A stretch of 5,794 bases of DNA, taken from NCBI GenBank assembly GCA_021162125.1, contig JAGGZG010000092.1, positions 1 to 5,794 of the forward strand, in the 5' to 3' direction. The notes under the pieces are model-generated. The model saw only the letters and a program-made list of their open reading frames with translations. It did not search any database and had not been told where the DNA came from. Both the position numbers and the translations under genes were made by a program. Shown piece by piece: positions 5,670-5,794 of the stretch. The DNA is from Anaerolineae bacterium. Lineage in GTDB: Bacteria > Chloroflexota > Anaerolineae > JACIWR01. The number at the start of each line of letters is the position of its first letter. Position 1 is the first letter of the stretch.

Positions 5670-5794
5670 TCATCCCACAAACCGATACTTGAGCAGCGTC
5701 CACAGCACGACGAACCCATCCCGCCAACTGATCTTCTTCCCTTCCCACATCTCGCGCCCGGTGTAGGAGATGGGCACCTCGTAGATGCGATAGC
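5670..5794 (-). CDS. GT2 polyprenyl-phosphate glycosyltransferase, C-terminal fragment (cut by window edge)
   Basis: The minus strand entering from the right edge reads 40 codons to a TGA at 5670-5672. The peptide has RIYEVPISYTGRE, then EGKKISWRDGF, then LWTLLKYRF, the well-known C-terminal signature of bacterial DPM1-like GT2 enzymes (dolichol-phosphate mannosyltransferase type). Such proteins transfer a hexose from a nucleotide sugar to polyprenyl phosphate at the cytoplasmic face. The catalytic GT-A domain lies outside the window, so substrate and intactness cannot be judged. The gene stops 85 bp before the GT39 gene on the same strand. This pairing is biologically sensible because GT-C enzymes use the lipid-linked sugars that such GT2 enzymes make. 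Confidence 0.85.
   Translation of the reverse strand, partial: YRIYEVPISYTGREMWEGKKISWRDGFVVLWTLLKYRFVG

Noticed and set aside
5584..5766. Plus-strand 60-codon open frame near the right edge
   Set aside because: It is antisense to the GT2 C-terminus and covers a repeat; its low-complexity translation matches no family I recognise.

Overview
The window looks like part of a bacterial chromosome from a high-GC organism carrying many short dispersed intergenic repeats. My best guess is an uncultivated Chloroflexota (Anaerolineae-like) bacterium. This rests on the style of the glycosyltransferases and on repeat types I associate with such genomes; no marker gene is present to confirm it.

Layout, left to right. 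(1) Positions 1-267, minus strand: a small GIY-YIG nuclease-like gene whose C-terminal end runs off the left edge, with an apparent Glu-to-Lys change at the expected catalytic position. (2) 268-518: no gene, but three copies of a dispersed repeat of the 'GAGATTCTTCGC...CTCAGAATGAC' type, two of them forming a large inverted pair. (3) 519-1484: a complete-looking IS5-family insertion sequence (about 966 bp, perfect 16-bp terminal inverted repeats, candidate TA duplication, one intact DDE transposase on the plus strand). (4) 1487-1571: a short spacer with nothing recognisable. (5) 1572-5794, minus strand: a cell-surface glycosylation cluster. In transcription order it contains the C-terminus of a GT2 polyprenyl-phosphate glycosyltransferase (cut by the right edge), a 505-aa GT39/PMT_2-type GT-C membrane glycosyltransferase, and a 789-aa GT-C-like membrane protein with an unusually long multi-spanning N-terminal region.

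The cluster has a simple working logic. GT2 enzymes of this type load a hexose onto undecaprenyl/polyprenyl phosphate at the cytoplasmic face. GT-C enzymes take the sugar from that lipid donor and transfer it to lipid, glycan or protein acceptors on the outer face. The actual sugar and acceptor cannot be read from the sequence.

The most unusual aspect is how densely repeats occupy the glycosyltransferase cluster. Both intergenic junctions hold repeats. The 505-aa gene carries two more inside its reading frame (a 27-bp palindrome and a 21-bp tandem unit), both in loops between membrane helices. Just before the 789-aa gene, a short frame ends in the same pentapeptide, VYRIE-stop, as the 505-aa protein, with only synonymous differences; this looks like the scar of a lost or duplicated glycosyltransferase 3' end. 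I see no convincing new defence, RNA or regulatory system here.
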